Assembly (NCBI RefSeq): GCF_000372725.1
Contig: NW_005198966.1
Coordinates: forward strand, 626,247 to 690,246
Length of the DNA stretch: 64,000 nt
Source of the DNA: Emiliania huxleyi CCMP1516
Lineage: Eukaryota > Haptophyta > Isochrysidales > Noelaerhabdaceae
Reading direction: 5' to 3'
Below are positions 1 through 11,164 of the stretch, one piece after another. The notes under the pieces are model-generated. The model searched no databases. It was not told the DNA's origin and saw only the letters and a list, made by a program, of their open reading frames with translations. Every line of letters starts with the position of its first letter. The stretch's first letter is position 1. The position numbers and the translations under genes are program-made.

Positions 1-1036
1 CCGCCGCCGCCGCTACACCCGCCGCTGCCGCCGCCGCAGCTGCCGCCGCCGCCGATGAGCGGGTGCGTCTCGCGCGTCGCGCTGGTTGACTTTGACGTGC
101 ACCACGGCGGAGATGCTAGCCGAGATCCTAGCCCGAGATCTAGCCGAGATGCCAGCCGAGGTCCCCGAGCTACCGAGGTGAGCCCAAGATTTGGCCCGGT
201 TTGGGCTGCGCGCCGCGGCGCGCGGGCGAGAGGGACGGGCCGTGGCTCGCTTCCCTCCCCTCTCCTCCTCTCGCCGGCACCCCTCTCCCCCTCTCACCGG
301 CAGCGCCGCGTGCCGGCGCTGTCAGGCGATGGCTCCGAGGAGATAGTGCGGCGCCTGTCTGCGTCGCTGCCGCCCTCCGCCCTCTTCTTCGCGTCGATCC
401 ACCTCTACGACCCCGGCGACACCGCCTTCACGCCCTTCTACCCGGGCTCGGGCGCCGCGGACGCCATGCCGCAAAACATCATCAACGTGCCCCTCCCCCC
501 GATGTGGCGCAGCGGCAAGCTCGCCCCGCCAAAGCCGGGCCGCGGCCGCGGCGGCCTCGTCTCGCCGCGGCAGTGTGGCTGCGGGCGGGCCGAGTGGCGG
601 GAGGCGTTTGCGCAGCGGGTCCGCTCCCCTGTCGCTCATCTGCCTCGAGGCGCGCCGCCGCCTCTTCACGCACGCCAGAGGGCGCGAGTAGGTGCTCCCC
701 GCGCTGCGCGCCTTCGCGCCGGAGCTGCTGCTGCTCTCCTCCGGCTTCGACGGCGGCTGCGGCGACATCGGGAACTCGAAGCTCGACGCCAAGGAGTGCT
801 ACCACCAGGGGCTCGACCTCACGCCCGCCGACTTTGCGTGGGCCACCACCCAGCTCCTCGGCGTCGCCGCCGTCTGCTGCCCCGGCAAGGTGGTGAGCAT
901 ACTCGAGGGGGGGTACGGGGGGTACGTCCTCAACAAGGAGGCCAAATCGGGCCTCGGCATCTCGCGCTCGAATCTGGCCGAGAATGTGGCCGCCCACCTC
1001 TCGGCCTTGTGCGGCGTCGATTGCCATGCAGACTGA
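1..1036 (+). CDS. Histone deacetylase family protein, 5' partial
   Basis: Zn-dependent lysine deacetylase of the arginase/deacetylase fold; removes acetyl groups from histones or other proteins. Exons read as ..106, 326-618 and 692-1036 (stop TGA). The first holds VALVDFDVHHG with the metal/catalytic Asp-His-His region. The second reads DGSEEIVRRL, then FFASIHLYD, FYPGSG and NVPLPP. The third holds LLLLSSGFDGG and VSILEGGYGG, the closing family motifs. Joins keep frame: CACCACG|GCGAT and CAGCGG|GTGCTC. Introns 107-325 (GC-AG) and 619-691 (GT-AG) both begin like the exon that follows them. The upstream exons with the first half of the fold lie before the window or in its repetitive first 50 bases. 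Class II-like by motif order; the substrate cannot be told. Confidence 0.85.
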
Positions 1037-1344
1037 TGGCGATGCCGACGGAATTTAATGACTCCGAGTGACCTCTATTGACTTTGCTGGCGGCAACAGT
1101 TCCCGTACGTGTACATGTACATGCAAATAGTTGAGTACACCGCGTGTATGCCCTGCCACCGTATCGAGAGGCTCAAAAAAGTCGTTGTGGCACGGCCGCG
1201 CGCGCGACAAGAATCAAGATATGCACGCGCGTTCAGAGACTTCAGTACAGAGGACAGAGGGTTCACGGCGCGGCGGCGCGGGCGGCAGCAAGCGAAACAA
1301 CAAAAAAGAGAATGTTAGATCTAGAATCAGCTCAGCTAGAGTTT

Positions 1345-2520
1345 TAAAACAAAGCTCCCTCACACCACGGGACTGGCGCGCACTGGCACTCTAACACAGG
1401 TGTACACCACGGGAGCCGCCTAAGCGACTCCTGCGAGGAAAAAAGAGAAAGCGGACGTGTCCAACAAGAAAGAACTGTGTGTCTTCGTTGTGAGCCTGTT
1501 TGTGTCTGTGTGTCGCTCGTGCGTGTCGTCATCATCTCTGTCTAGCGTCCACCCATACCGCGTTGGGGTGTCCAGTCCGAGCCTGGCTGTTCTTCACCTT
1601 CCTAAACTAACTAAAAGAACACAACGCACTCTCTCACATGACTACATGACAAGCGATCCCACGACAGCGATTGTGGGGACTACATGACCCGTACGTGAGG
1701 GGTGGAGGGGCCCGTCCGCAGAGCTAGGCGGCGCGGGCACCCACACACTCCCACCCCACCACCCAGAGCTCCTGTGCCACGCGCCTCGCTTCCGCGACAC
1801 GGGATGGCAGGCACGACTCGGCAACCGCGAGCCGCTCACTCCCCCAGTCCCATTCCAGCATCTATCTTCCCCGCCTCCTCCACCGGGCGGATCCGCTCCC
1901 GCGCCGCCTCTCCCACCACCTCGCGGTCGCGATTGCTCCTGCAGATTTCGAAGGAGCACCGGAGGCGGAGCCACTTTAGGTTAGGTTAGGTAGGAAGGTG
2001 AATGAAGAACAGCCAGGCTCAGACTGGACACCAACGCGGTATGGGTGGACGCTAGACAGATGGATGACGACACGCACGAGCGACACACAGACACAAACAG
2101 GCTCACAAGACACTCTCGGAGCGCAAAAAAGAACACCGACACGGCTCCAGCGAGGGCGCCGTGGGGCGCGACGGCCGCGACGGGCGGGCGCGCGCCCAGG
2201 CGGACGCCCAGTGGCCGGGCGCGTCCCGGCCTCCGCCGCCGCCACCGCCGCGGCGGTGGCAGCAGCCGAGCTGTGCATCGTAAGTTACTCTCCTAAGCTG
2301 TTCTTCAGACGCACTTGCCTTCGGGGGCAACTAGGGTGGGCGTGCTTTCACAGCCTCACGAGAGTAATTAATCGTAATTCGAGACAGCAAGAGAAAACCT
2401 AACGACAAAAAAGAATTTTAGAGCAAAACTCCCTCGCACAACACTGGGCACGGGACTGGCGCGCACTGGCACTAACACAGGTACACCACTGGAGCCGCCT
2501 AAGCGACGAAAAAAAGAAAG
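1345..2520. repeat. Intergenic repeat block: inverted pair inside a direct pair
   Basis: The stretch between the deacetylase and the next gene holds no gene I can support. Segment 1483-1610 recurs inverted at 1989-2110, with the shared core AGCGTCCACCCATACCGCG, and again at about 58876-58950. Outside that pair, 1345-1450 recurs in direct orientation at 2415-2520, with the core GGGACTGGCGCGCACTGGCA followed by CTAACACAGGTACACC. The second core also occurs near 9905-9935 (minus), 8920-8945 (minus, diverged) and 41560-41582. The arrangement looks like nested mobile-element debris. No transposase is visible. Confidence 0.7.
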
Positions 2521-2604
2521 AACTCAGGTGTAGTGAGAGCGTCGCCCCCCGACATTTGCCGAAATCAAAAACCGGGCACTCAGCCAACGGTGGTGAGCAC
2601 CAGC

Positions 2605-4392
2605 ATGGGCGGTGAGATCGTATGGGGCAACCAGACCGACAGCTTTGCGCTGTCTCACTGGGCCTTCGTGATTATAGTCGCGACGGCAATTGTGTACGAC
2701 CTCCTTCTGCACAAGCTGACCCATTATTTGCAGCGCGCTGCACACGTGCATCGCGACACAGAAAAAGCCAGCTACGCTCTCCGCCCTGCCAAAACCTACC
2801 TGAAAATATGGATGCGGTTCCAAACCGAGATCATGGTCCTCGGCTGCCTGGCCTTCACCATCTGGGTCGCCAATCAGTGCGGCGGATTTGATGCGGTGGC
2901 TAAGATCAAGGGCGGTTCCACCGGGCCGGGTTGGGACGTCGTGAGGGCTTATCGCGACGCTGTGGCCCGGAGAAAGGCCTGCAAAAATGAATGTGCAGAT
3001 GCGGAAAAGGGCGTGGATGACGCACACAGAAGGCTTCTCGGCGCTGCTGCGAAGAATGAAGGCTCAAGTGTCCCTCTCTACCTCAGCATGTGCCCGACTC
3101 GCTGGCCCTCAGACGGCGCAGTGATTCTCCACGTCTTTGAGCGGATCCACTTTGTCCTCTTTGTGACGGCGTTCTTCTACTTCTTCTCGCTCGCCGTCAT
3201 CTACTTCCTATTCGTGAGGAGGATCAAGAACTACGGCTACGTCGAGGCGGCGATGGCGAAGGCGCGGGAGCGCAGCAAGGCCGATGTGGAGGGCGCTTCC
3301 GCCGAGCTGTCCACCGCGGAGATCGAGCTGACCGCCTTGAGCGACAAGCCGTCGATGAAGAGGGTCCAGTACCACGTCCTCGCCATGCGTTCTTTCGTCA
3401 TGTCGCATGCTCCGGAAGGCTCGAACGCGGACGGCCGCTTCCTCTCTGTGCGCGCGTTCCTGCAGCGCACGACCACGACGGACATTGACGCGCTCATCTC
3501 CTTCCCCGTCACCACCTTTGTCATCGTGGGGCTCGGTGGGCTCATTTTGGCCGTGTCGTCGACGTACCATTGCGACCCCGAGTACTTGCTGGACTCGATT
3601 TGGCATACGGCGGTCGTGTCCTGGCTCTTTGCAGCGGCTCTCTACTGCGGAATCCGGTGGGCTCTGTGGCGCAGCGCCATCTACAAGCACTACGAGGCCA
3701 CGAGGCAGGGCCAGGCCCCGGGAACCGATGAATTCTACGCTTGGCGTTACCCATTGTTTGACAAGCTGGCCTGCCTGCCCTTCGCGGGCGTCACCGGCTT
3801 CCTCCCGGGAAGGGAAAGGCCAAACGAAAAGATGGCGATGACTTGCATACAGACCGTGCTCTGGTACCAGTGCTATTTTCTCGTCTACACCATCATGGCG
3901 CGCTCTCCCTCTCGCCCTGACTCACGCTTGCGCGCTCCCTCCCTCCCTCGCATCTCGTCCTGTCACCCCCGGGCCCTCCGCCAACAGGACCCGTTCACGT
4001 ACAAACTCGAGGCGACCTTCAAGACCTATTACACGCAAGGCGTCACCCCGGGAGAGGTGGAGCATCTGTTTATGCACGAGTACAACCGCACTGGGAGAGA
4101 ATACTACCTCACCTTTTCCCCCGACTCGTGGATCTCCAACTACGAGTCGACGACGATCGCCATGAACGTGCTCAACGCGGCCTCGATCATCGCGTGGATC
4201 GTCCTCATCCCCTTGCTGCTCGAGGTCTACGCACTCCCCCCGTACCTTGATCGGAAGGTGGAGCTGGTGCATGTCACCACCACACTCGACCAATTCCCAG
4301 ACGGCCAGTGCCTCGAGGACTCGGAGCTCCTCGGCGAGCTCTCCCTCCCTCTCGCGGCGACCGCGGCGGCGGCGACGGGCGGCGTGACATGA
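2605..4392 (+). CDS. Multi-pass membrane protein, MLO-like topology
   Basis: About 590 residues with seven likely membrane segments, including AFVIIVATAIVYDLLL near the N-terminus, then EIMVLGCLAFTIWVA, HFVLFVTAFFYFFSLAVIYF, SFPVTTFVIVGLGGLILAV, VVSWLFAAALYCGI, LWYQCYFLVYTIM and a final one near the C-terminus. A long charged cytoplasmic loop follows the third. The outside N-terminus, the LHKL...EIMVLG region and the IHFVLFV helix recall plant and algal MLO proteins, but I see no calmodulin site or other diagnostic motif, so the family call is tentative. Start is the first in-frame ATG, followed by GGEIVWGNQ. Bases 3898-3987 are in frame, stop-free and bounded by GC...AG; their Arg/Ser/Pro-rich translation interrupts a hydrophobic region, so they are probably a retained-frame intron of 90 nt. 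Confidence 0.6.
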   Translation: MGGEIVWGNQTDSFALSHWAFVIIVATAIVYDLLLHKLTHYLQRAAHVHRDTEKASYALRPAKTYLKIWMRFQTEIMVLGCLAFTIWVANQCGGFDAVAKIKGGSTGPGWDVVRAYRDAVARRKACKNECADAEKGVDDAHRRLLGAAAKNEGSSVPLYLSMCPTRWPSDGAVILHVFERIHFVLFVTAFFYFFSLAVIYFLFVRRIKNYGYVEAAMAKARERSKADVEGASAELSTAEIELTALSDKPSMKRVQYHVLAMRSFVMSHAPEGSNADGRFLSVRAFLQRTTTTDIDALISFPVTTFVIVGLGGLILAVSSTYHCDPEYLLDSIWHTAVVSWLFAAALYCGIRWALWRSAIYKHYEATRQGQAPGTDEFYAWRYPLFDKLACLPFAGVTGFLPGRERPNEKMAMTCIQTVLWYQCYFLVYTIMARSPSRPDSRLRAPSLPRISSCHPRALRQQDPFTYKLEATFKTYYTQGVTPGEVEHLFMHEYNRTGREYYLTFSPDSWISNYESTTIAMNVLNAASIIAWIVLIPLLLEVYALPPYLDRKVELVHVTTTLDQFPDGQCLEDSELLGELSLPLAATAAAATGGVT

Positions 4393-4403
4393 CACCCCCC
4401 CCC

Positions 4404-4405
<2 letters not shown>

Positions 4406-4480
<75 letters not shown>
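4406..4480 (+). repeat. (CA)n microsatellite
   Basis: An almost pure CA tract begins just after the stop codon of the preceding membrane-protein gene and probably lies in its 3' UTR. The rest of 4481-5199 is low-complexity GC-rich sequence with no gene I can support. Confidence 0.95.
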
Positions 4481-5199
4481 GCTCACCCACGTGCGCACTG
4501 GGCCTTGCACTTTTAATGCCGTGGGGCTCCTGTCGTCTAACGCGAGGGTCGCCCCCCCTTGCCCGGACCACCTCCCCTCGGGTGTGTGGAGAACGGTTTA
4601 CCTTACCTTTACCTTACCTTACATGCGTCATGCGCGGCATCCGGCAAATAGAGCCCTAGAGCAGAGCCGGCCGGGTTTTCCACTCGCTACGCACTCCGCT
4701 CACGGCTCACCTGCCACCTGGCCGCGCGGGCGGCCTGCGGTGTGCTGTGGCGGCCGCGGCGCGACTCGTGCCGCGTGCCGGCGACGGCTCTCCAGCCTCC
4801 ACCTGCACCGCGCTCCGCGGGGCCCTGGCCCTCCCCTCCAGCCCTCTCCTCCCCTGCGGTTTCGGCGCTCGCAAACAGCTCGAGGAAAAGACACAGTAAA
4901 TACACAATTCCGGAGCGGCGCGCTCGAAAACTTCCTCACGGATACACGCTTACACACCTGCACAGTAGTCAGTGCCCGACACGGCGGCGGATGTCAATGG
5001 AGCCTCTCGATACCTCTCGCTCTCCCCGCTCGGCGAGCGGGAGATCGACTCTCGGTCGATCGGACCCCCCGCCGCGCGAAGACCTGCGGAGAAGCGCTCT
5101 GCCACACACCGCTCGCCCGAGTCTCTCATGTCCATGCCTTGCCGTCTCGTAGCGCCGCACTCACGGGCGATGCAGCGAGGTCCTTGTGCGGTCTTCAGC

Positions 5200-6583
5200 T
5201 CACCAGCCAAAGCCGCGGAACTCGGTGCCTTCGGACTTGTAGATGCCCCAGCCCTTGCAGCCGATGACCTAAGGTAACGCGAGGTAGACTTGTCGAAACA
5301 GTGTGGGGTGGGCTCTCTCCCCCGCATCTCGATGTGGTCAGAGATGGGGGCCTCATGAAGAGGCGGACCTGCGGCCCCCGCACGATGGGGTCGAAAGTCT
5401 TCCCGATGGCGGCGTAGGTGCAGATGACCAACGCAAAGAGCCCCCACAGCAGCACGCAGGCGGCGATGACGCCCTCAGTGCGCGTGATGGACTGGCGGAT
5501 GCACCGCCCAGGCGTGGGCGCCTCGACATCGCTCATGAGGGAGCGCGTCAGCGCCGCCTGGCGCGCAGCTGGAGGCGGCGGGCCCAACGCGCAGAGGGTG
5601 AAGATACTGGGGAAGATGAGGTTGCACGCAGGCACCGTCAGCGCGGTCACCCAGGAGAGCATGACGAAGAGTCCAGAGGGCGAGCCTGCAGAGGGTGATG
5701 GGGACGCTCGAGCCGAACGCAAGAGAAACGGGGCGGCGAGGGTGAGTGCACCGACGAAGACGGCGGCGAAAACCCCAAAGACCCACGCCGGCGCCGAAAT
5801 CAGGGCGTAGCGGCCGACCGAGCGCATGTCCCACTGCCCGCTGAAGTGCGGCACGAAGCGGCGCTGGCACCAGCGCGCGAGAGGCACCGAGTCGAGACAG
5901 TAGCCAACAAAGTTGGAGAGGCAGAGCAGCGAGGAGAGCATGCGGCCGGCGAAAGAGGACTTGGGCCACCCCTGCAGTATGGGTTTTTTTGGGGGGGGGG
6001 GGGGGCGAGTCAGGAACGAGGCCGGAGCCGCACGCGCCGGACGGCGAGGAGGCGGCCTCGCTCAGCGTGATCGGGTCGTCAACGCCCCCCTCCCATAGGA
6101 ACCAGACGGAGAGCCCGACGGCGAGGAAGGTGGCGACGTTGAGGCCGGCGGAGAGGGCGATCGAGCGGCTCAGGTGCTCGGGCGACTCCATTTCGAACGC
6201 GAGCTCGGCGATCAGCAGCGAGGGCACGTAGGCCCAGATGGCTGTCGTCAGGGAGAGGGCCATCTCGACTGAGGCGGTGCTGCTGCTCGGGTCGGGCGGG
6301 CCAAACTTGTCCCAGACGACTTCGAAGCCGTGGTTGTGGTTCTCGTGGTCGCCCACCCCCTTGCCGTGCGTGTCGCCGTGGTCGGGCGAGTAGGCGGCGG
6401 CAATGTAGATTTGGAGCCCCGCGACGCCAAATGCGGCGATCAGTGCAATGCCCGCAAGCCGGAGGCATCGCCGCAACGCTGGCTGCGCCGCGGTCCCGCA
6501 CCCGTCGACGAAGCTCCCCCCGCGGAAGACCGCGCGTAGCGACGCCTTGACGATCGAGATGAGCGCGCTCGAGGCTCGCCCAC
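5200..6583 (-). CDS. Amino acid/auxin permease-like transporter, 5' end unresolved
   Basis: Polytopic transporter related to the AAAP (SLC32/36/38-like) family. Exons on the minus strand: 6583-6057, 5971-5369 and 5268-5200 (stop TGA), all joining in frame. The first carries TTAIWAYVPSLLIAELAFEM and LSVWFLWEGGVDDPITLSE, which match the family's pattern of a membrane helix, a conserved acidic loop and a DPITLS loop. The second has helices LSSLLCLSNFVGYCLD, YALISAPAWVFGVFAAVFVG, FVMLSWVTALTVPACNLIFP and VLLWGLFALVICTY. The last gives the hydrophilic tail. Roughly five N-terminal helices expected for the family are missing; 6584-6960 shows only repeats, so upstream exons are unrecognised or the gene is truncated. 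Introns 5972-6056 (GC-AG) and 5269-5368 (GT-AG). Confidence 0.6.
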
Positions 6584-6819
6584 CTACTGGTACTGCCCCT
6601 GAGAGTTGGTTACTGAGTGGGATCAGCTCCCCCCCTTGGGATCGAAGCCGCCACAACCTCACACCCAACATCACAGGCGGGATCAGAAGGAGACTCCGCA
6701 CCGGACACCGCCCGGGCACAGACCCCCTACCCGTCGGATCGCACAGGGCCCCCTCGGAGCAGCCCACACAATCACGCATCGGCAGATTCAGTGCCTGAGT
6801 CAGGCAGACAGCACAGACA

Positions 6820-6821
<2 letters not shown>

Positions 6822-6873
<52 letters not shown>

Positions 6874-6890
6874 GAGAGAGGAGAGGGTGA
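6822..6890 (+). repeat. (GA)n microsatellite
   Basis: Imperfect GA/GGA tract upstream of the transporter-like gene. The surrounding 6600-7200 shows only low-complexity sequence, including a short CA/CG tract at about 7039-7065. Confidence 0.9.
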
Positions 6891-7201
6891 GGGAGTGTGC
6901 ACACGTGAGGAGTGGGGAGGGTGTCTGTGGTGGGCTGTAGTCATACTATACGTGGTTAAATAAAACCACGCGCCCCTCAGGAGCTAAGGTGGGGGGGGAG
7001 TGGAGCGTCCCAGACGCCTCGGTGCCTCCCACCGGGTGCACACACACACACACACGCGCGCGCGGGCGGCCTCGCGGCATCTGGCCGAGGTAGACTCTAT
7101 CTAGAAGTAGACAACCTTGGGGTCGCGCCGTCGGCGGGCGAGAAGGCAGCCCACGCCTTGCCGAACTCGCCCCGGTTCGCCAAGTCGCAACCCTCAGCAA
7201 A

Positions 7202-8430
7202 ATGCGGCAGACGCTGCTGCGCACCAGGCTCGGCCTCTCACTCGCGGCTTCGGTCGTCGGCGCGGTGCAGATGGCGCAGCCGGCGCGTTCGCGCTCCTCC
7301 TCGGCGGTGCTCCCGCTCGCCTCGAGCATGCAGAGCAGCCAGCGGGCGACGGCGGTGCTGGTGCATGGGCTCGACTCGTCCAAGGAGACCTGGTCGGGCG
7401 TGCTCGCCGACCTCGCCGCCGCCGGCTATCCGGCGGTCGCCTACGACCTTCGCGGGCACGGCGAAAGCCCGCTTGGCGATCCAGACGAGTTTGAGCCCGC
7501 TGCGCTGGCGAGCGACGTGCTGGCGGCCGTGCGCGCCGCTGGCATAAAGCGCTGCGTGCTGGTCGGCCACTCGATGGGCGGTCGCGTCGCGATGCGCGCG
7601 GCGGCGATCGAGGCGGAGTCTGGTGGGGCATCCGTCCTTCGAGCCGTGGTGGTCGAGGACATGGACATCTCCCCGCGGACGGCACCGGAGCTGTCGGCCG
7701 AGAAGCGGCGCGAGGTGGCGGCGTGGGGCGATGGCGGCGAGGGTGCCCCAGGCCGGAGGTTCGCCTCGTGGGGAGCATGCCGGGAGGCGCTGCTCCCGTG
7801 GTACGACGCCGACGAGGTGCGGGACGGCGACGCGCCTTGGGTCGAGACAGTTTGCCGGTTGCTGATTCGTGTGGCGTGGCCGGCCGCAGGTGCGTGTCGA
7901 CTCGTGGCGAAACAAGCGCGTGCGCCCGCACCCCGACTCGAGCTGGTGGTCGGACATCAACCCGCTCGCCAGGCGGCCGCCGAGAGGGCGCTGCGGCGGC
8001 CCTTCCTTTACACTCATCCGCAGCGCGGGCTTTCCTAGGCGGCTCGCGTGGGAGCGCGTGCTCGCGAGCGACGACGGCGCCTCCGCGTGGCGGGAGCTGT
8101 CCACAACACGCCCATGACGCGTCCATGACGCGTCCCACAGGCGCCTCCGCGTGGCGGGAGCTGGCGGCGCGGAGCGGCTCGGGCGGCTTGCCCTTCTCGG
8201 TGCAGCTGTGGCACGCGGACGTGCCTGGCTCGGTCGTCAAGGAGGGGGCGGGCGAGGTGGGGGGCATCGCCGACATGAGCGGGCAGATGCCGGCGGCGAG
8301 GGTGCGCAAGTTTCGCGGCGCCGCGCACAGCATCCACAACTCTGCCAGGGACGAGTTTGTGTCTGCGCTCTGCGCGCTGGTCGACGAGGCGTCGCTCGAG
8401 GGGGAGGCTGCGGCGAAGCACGGCACATAG
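7202..8430 (+). CDS. Alpha/beta hydrolase fold protein
   Basis: A 341-residue protein from four exons: 7202-7816, 7890-7972, 8039-8076 and 8141-8430. The N-terminus MRQTLLRTRLGLSLAASVVG is hydrophobic and basic, suggesting organelle or ER targeting. The fold is shown by AVLVHGLDSS (oxyanion strand), AYDLRGHGES, and VLVGHSMGG, the G-x-S-x-G nucleophile elbow. A late Asp and the His in FRGAAHSIHNSA, a typical position for the catalytic His, complete a likely triad. Substrate unknown; the spacing resembles small esterases and lipases. The three introns of 73, 66 and 64 nt are GT-AG, GC-AG and GC-AG, and each begins with the same bases as the exon that follows; the last repeats 23 nt of it exactly. 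All joins keep frame. Confidence 0.85.
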
Positions 8431-8445
8431 GGACGATGCCGCGCG

Positions 8446-8661
8446 CTACTCGGAGTCGTTTCTGCCCGACAGCGACGCCCGGATGCCGTCATCTGATCTC
8501 TCCAGCGTCGGCATGCACACTCGAGCGCCGCGCATCGGAGCGTACTGGACGCCAGGAAGGAGCCCGCGCGGCACACCGTCGCGTTGACGCCCTCTCGCCG
8601 ACGCTGCCGGCGAAAGGTGTACGGCGAGGCCGAGGGCCGAGGCGGCGAGCGTGGAGAGCAT
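8446..8661 (-). CDS. Small ORF with a leader shared with geranylgeranyl reductase
   Basis: A 71-codon frame starting MLSTLAASALGL, the same first twelve residues as the geranylgeranyl reductase at 17463. The homology continues upstream: about 150 bases before this ATG (8662-8815, minus strand) align with 17330-17462. After the leader the protein is unrelated (AVHLSPAASARG..., then a Cys-containing Arg-rich tail). Its 3' end lies close to the end of the hydrolase gene in convergent orientation. It may be a small plastid-targeted protein that captured a promoter and leader, or a truncated copy. The coding status is uncertain. Confidence 0.4.
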   Translation of the reverse strand: MLSTLAASALGLAVHLSPAASARGRQRDGVPRGLLPGVQYAPMRGARVCMPTLERSDDGIRASLSGRNDSE

Positions 8662-8815
8662 GGTTGCTGGCTGCGGGCGGCATGCGCGGCTCAGGGGCGC
8701 GGCGTCGGGCGCGAGAGCGGCGCGGCCGGGCACGGAGGCCGCGCCGTGGCGGAGGCGACGTGCGGCCCGGCGTGCAGGCAGGGGCGATGGCGCGTCCGTC
8801 GGTGTGCGCGACAAG

Positions 8816-9780
8816 AGACGATAGTGAGGACCAGGCGGGGACCAGAGACTTGATGAGGGCGCCTGGTAGTTCATGAGGACAGGGTCGGTTAAATTCTTGA
8901 GTACCTGTGTTAGTAGATGTGTTAGTGCCAGTGCGCGTCCCGAGACGGGGAGTTTCGTTGTAACCAATTCTTTTGTTCAATCTCTCAGACTCCAGACAGA
9001 GTGACTCTGGCTAGTTCCAACGTTCACTCTGACACGCTAATCTTGAAAACGCGTCCAACGGAGCTCCAGTGTTGCTCCCAGCGGAATCCCCCGCGCTTCC
9101 TGCGGCCATGGCCGATGATACTAGTATGAGAGGTCATCTGGCTACCGCGAGCGCGACACAACTCGCCGACGTCGTCCGATGATTGTGCCTCAAAGTCAGC
9201 CTCCGGGGTCGCAGCTGCCTCTGCGGAAGGCACCGAGATGTACCTTGTTGCGCAAATGGTCAAATCGAGGTTTTGTAACGCGAGCTGTGCCACAGTGAAA
9301 TGGAACTAGCCTCTGTGCTCTGTCACACTGTGAACGGCGCCTCTTGTGCTCGACGTCGCGGCCTTTTTGACTGCCTCTAAAAAAGAAACCGGCGCTTGCT
9401 CTCGGGGGATCGGGGGGTCCTGCAGTTGGCCAGTGCTCTCCTGGCAGTGTGGTGACTGGTGTGTGCGGTCCTTGGTCCGGACAGCAGCGGCTGTTCCTGT
9501 TTGGCACAGCTCAGGGTGAGCGATGTCAATCCTAGTGTCAATCACGGTTCATTCACGCTCCCGGGACGCCGGAGCTAGGCCGGAGAGATCGGGTTGGTCG
9601 CCCCCGCCTTCAGCCCACAGCCCTGACCCGAGCGACGGGGACGCCACCACCTCGCCCAGGGAAGCCAGCCCGGGATCCACACAATGCTGTCTTGATTGAG
9701 GCCCACCGACAGGTTCGGCACCGGGCACCGCCCCGCCCGGTATACACAAAATGCGCCTGCGGGCGGACCCTCCCTCACAG
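8816..9780. other. Intergenic stretch without a supported gene
   Basis: Both strands were read. Frames are short, with no conserved motif or signal. A diverged copy of the dispersed core that includes GCGCACTGGCACTAACACA is present on the minus strand near 8920-8945. Confidence 0.5.
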
Positions 9781-10019
9781 CTCACTCACACACACAGAGA
9801 CACAGCTCACAGAAGTCAGACAGAATTCTCCCTCCCCACGCATCTTTGTTTGTTTGATTGATTGATGGGCATTCTGTTTTGCTTTTGGCGGCTCCCGTTG
9901 TGTACTGTGGTAGTGCCAGTGCGCGCCAGTTCCGTGCCCCGTGCCGCGTGCGTGTCGTCGACGTCAGTTTTTCTTGTGTTTCGCGCGCCTTGCGGGGCGG
10001 CTCTTCTTGTTGTGAACCA

Positions 10020-10262
10020 GGGCCTCCAGGGGCTGGAATGGCCGCAGGGTCAAGGGGCCGCCCCCGAAGCCCCGCGCCAGGCGTTGCGGCCGCCAGTACC
10101 GCCGCCGTACCCGCCACCCCCACCACCGCCTCCACCCCCGCCGTTGGAACGGCTGCAGGGTCAAGGGGCCGCCCCTGAGGCTCCACACCAGGCGTTGCGG
10201 CCGCCGGTGCCGCCACCGTACCCGCCCCCCCCGCCACCGCCTCCATCCCCGCCGCCGGCGTG
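10020..10262. repeat. Tandem repeat, two units of about 120 bp
   Basis: The block GGTCAAGGGGCCGCCCC followed by GCCCC...CAGGCGTTGCGGCCGCC and a CCG/CCA tract occurs twice, near 10047 and near 10158. Both strands stay open: Pro-rich on plus and an Ala/Gly-rich repeated peptide on minus. That is typical of low-complexity DNA, so I do not call a gene here. Confidence 0.8.
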
Positions 10263-10269
10263 GCCGTCA

Positions 10270-11105
10270 CCGCATGGACCCGCACGGAACCTGGGGAGTC
10301 CGGAACCGCCCTGTCGGAGGCTGGAGTACCCAGGGGGAGGGGCTGGGGGAGGGGAGTTGCCGCAAAACGATAACGGGTCCGCCGGCGAGCCGAAAGGTCG
10401 AGGCCGGAGGACCCCAGGTGGAGCTTGGGGTCAGTTGTCGGAGGAGGCGAGTCAGAGATGAACTGACGCGGCCTCTGCGAGTGGAGTCGGGACACACGGA
10501 CGAGCCGAGGACGATAGAGAGACCGCGGGGGCGGGCGCGATTCCTCGACCGAAGAGAGCTGGCCCCACCTCCCGGGGAGGGGCGGCGTGGCGATCCAATG
10601 CCGCCGCCCTCGCCCGAGGAGTTGGGCATGGGATCACCGGAGGCGGAGTCAACAGGAGCAGGCAGAGAGGGCGAGACGGCGGCGGGGCCGCGGCCGAAAA
10701 AGGCTAGGAGGGGGAGCCGGGCCCCGCATCCGTTGCCCAACCAGCGGAAAGCGAGTGGGCTGGGGGGAGGACCGAGAGGATAGGAGGGCCCATCCAGACC
10801 GAGGGGGGGAGGCCGAACGGAGAAGCCCCGAGGGGTGACGTCGAATGAGGATGTACGTCGTGTGCGTGTCTGGTGTTTATTAGCTCCGAGTAGAGGGGGC
10901 GCTCCGCTGCTAGGGGAAACCTGGAGCGCGGACTAACCCTCGGAGACCGGTGTTTACTTTTACGGCCCTTTCCCTGCGAACGCGCACCCCCCAGGGCTAG
11001 GGCTCTCTAGCCCGTAACCCGATGCCGATCATCCGGCCCGCTGGGTGCGCTTCTTAGCTCCCCGGCCCTGGATGTGAGGTTACTGACTGCACTCCAAGTG
11101 CTCCA
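10270..11105 (-). repeat. Dispersed repeat family A, long copy
   Basis: On the minus strand this copy starts near GAGCACTTGGAGTGCAGTC, runs through GAGCTAAGAAGCGCACC, GAGAGCCCTAGCCCTGGGGG and TGCGCGTTCGCAGGGAA, and ends near 10270. It aligns over most of its length with the copy at 22130-23990, including an internal stretch whose translation (CGARLPLLAFFG, then PVDS) is conserved. That conservation hints at, but does not prove, past coding capacity. Other copies are heads only: 11165-11395, 30015-30236, 34838-34952 and 56571-56757. No transposase, integrase or reverse transcriptase motif is visible. Confidence 0.75.
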
Positions 11106-11164
11106 AGTGACAGGCCGCCCGCGCCGATGGCGATGCCCCCCCGCGCTCCTTCAGCTTCTGCCAA

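Noticed and set aside
4308-5267. Plus-strand frame through the CA microsatellite
   Set aside because: Poly-His/Thr translation of a simple repeat joined to compositionally random sequence.
9782-10495. Long minus-strand frame with Ala/Gly/Pro repeats
   Set aside because: Both strands are open across a tandem repeat and a dispersed repeat; codon pattern follows GC-rich low complexity, with no conserved motif.
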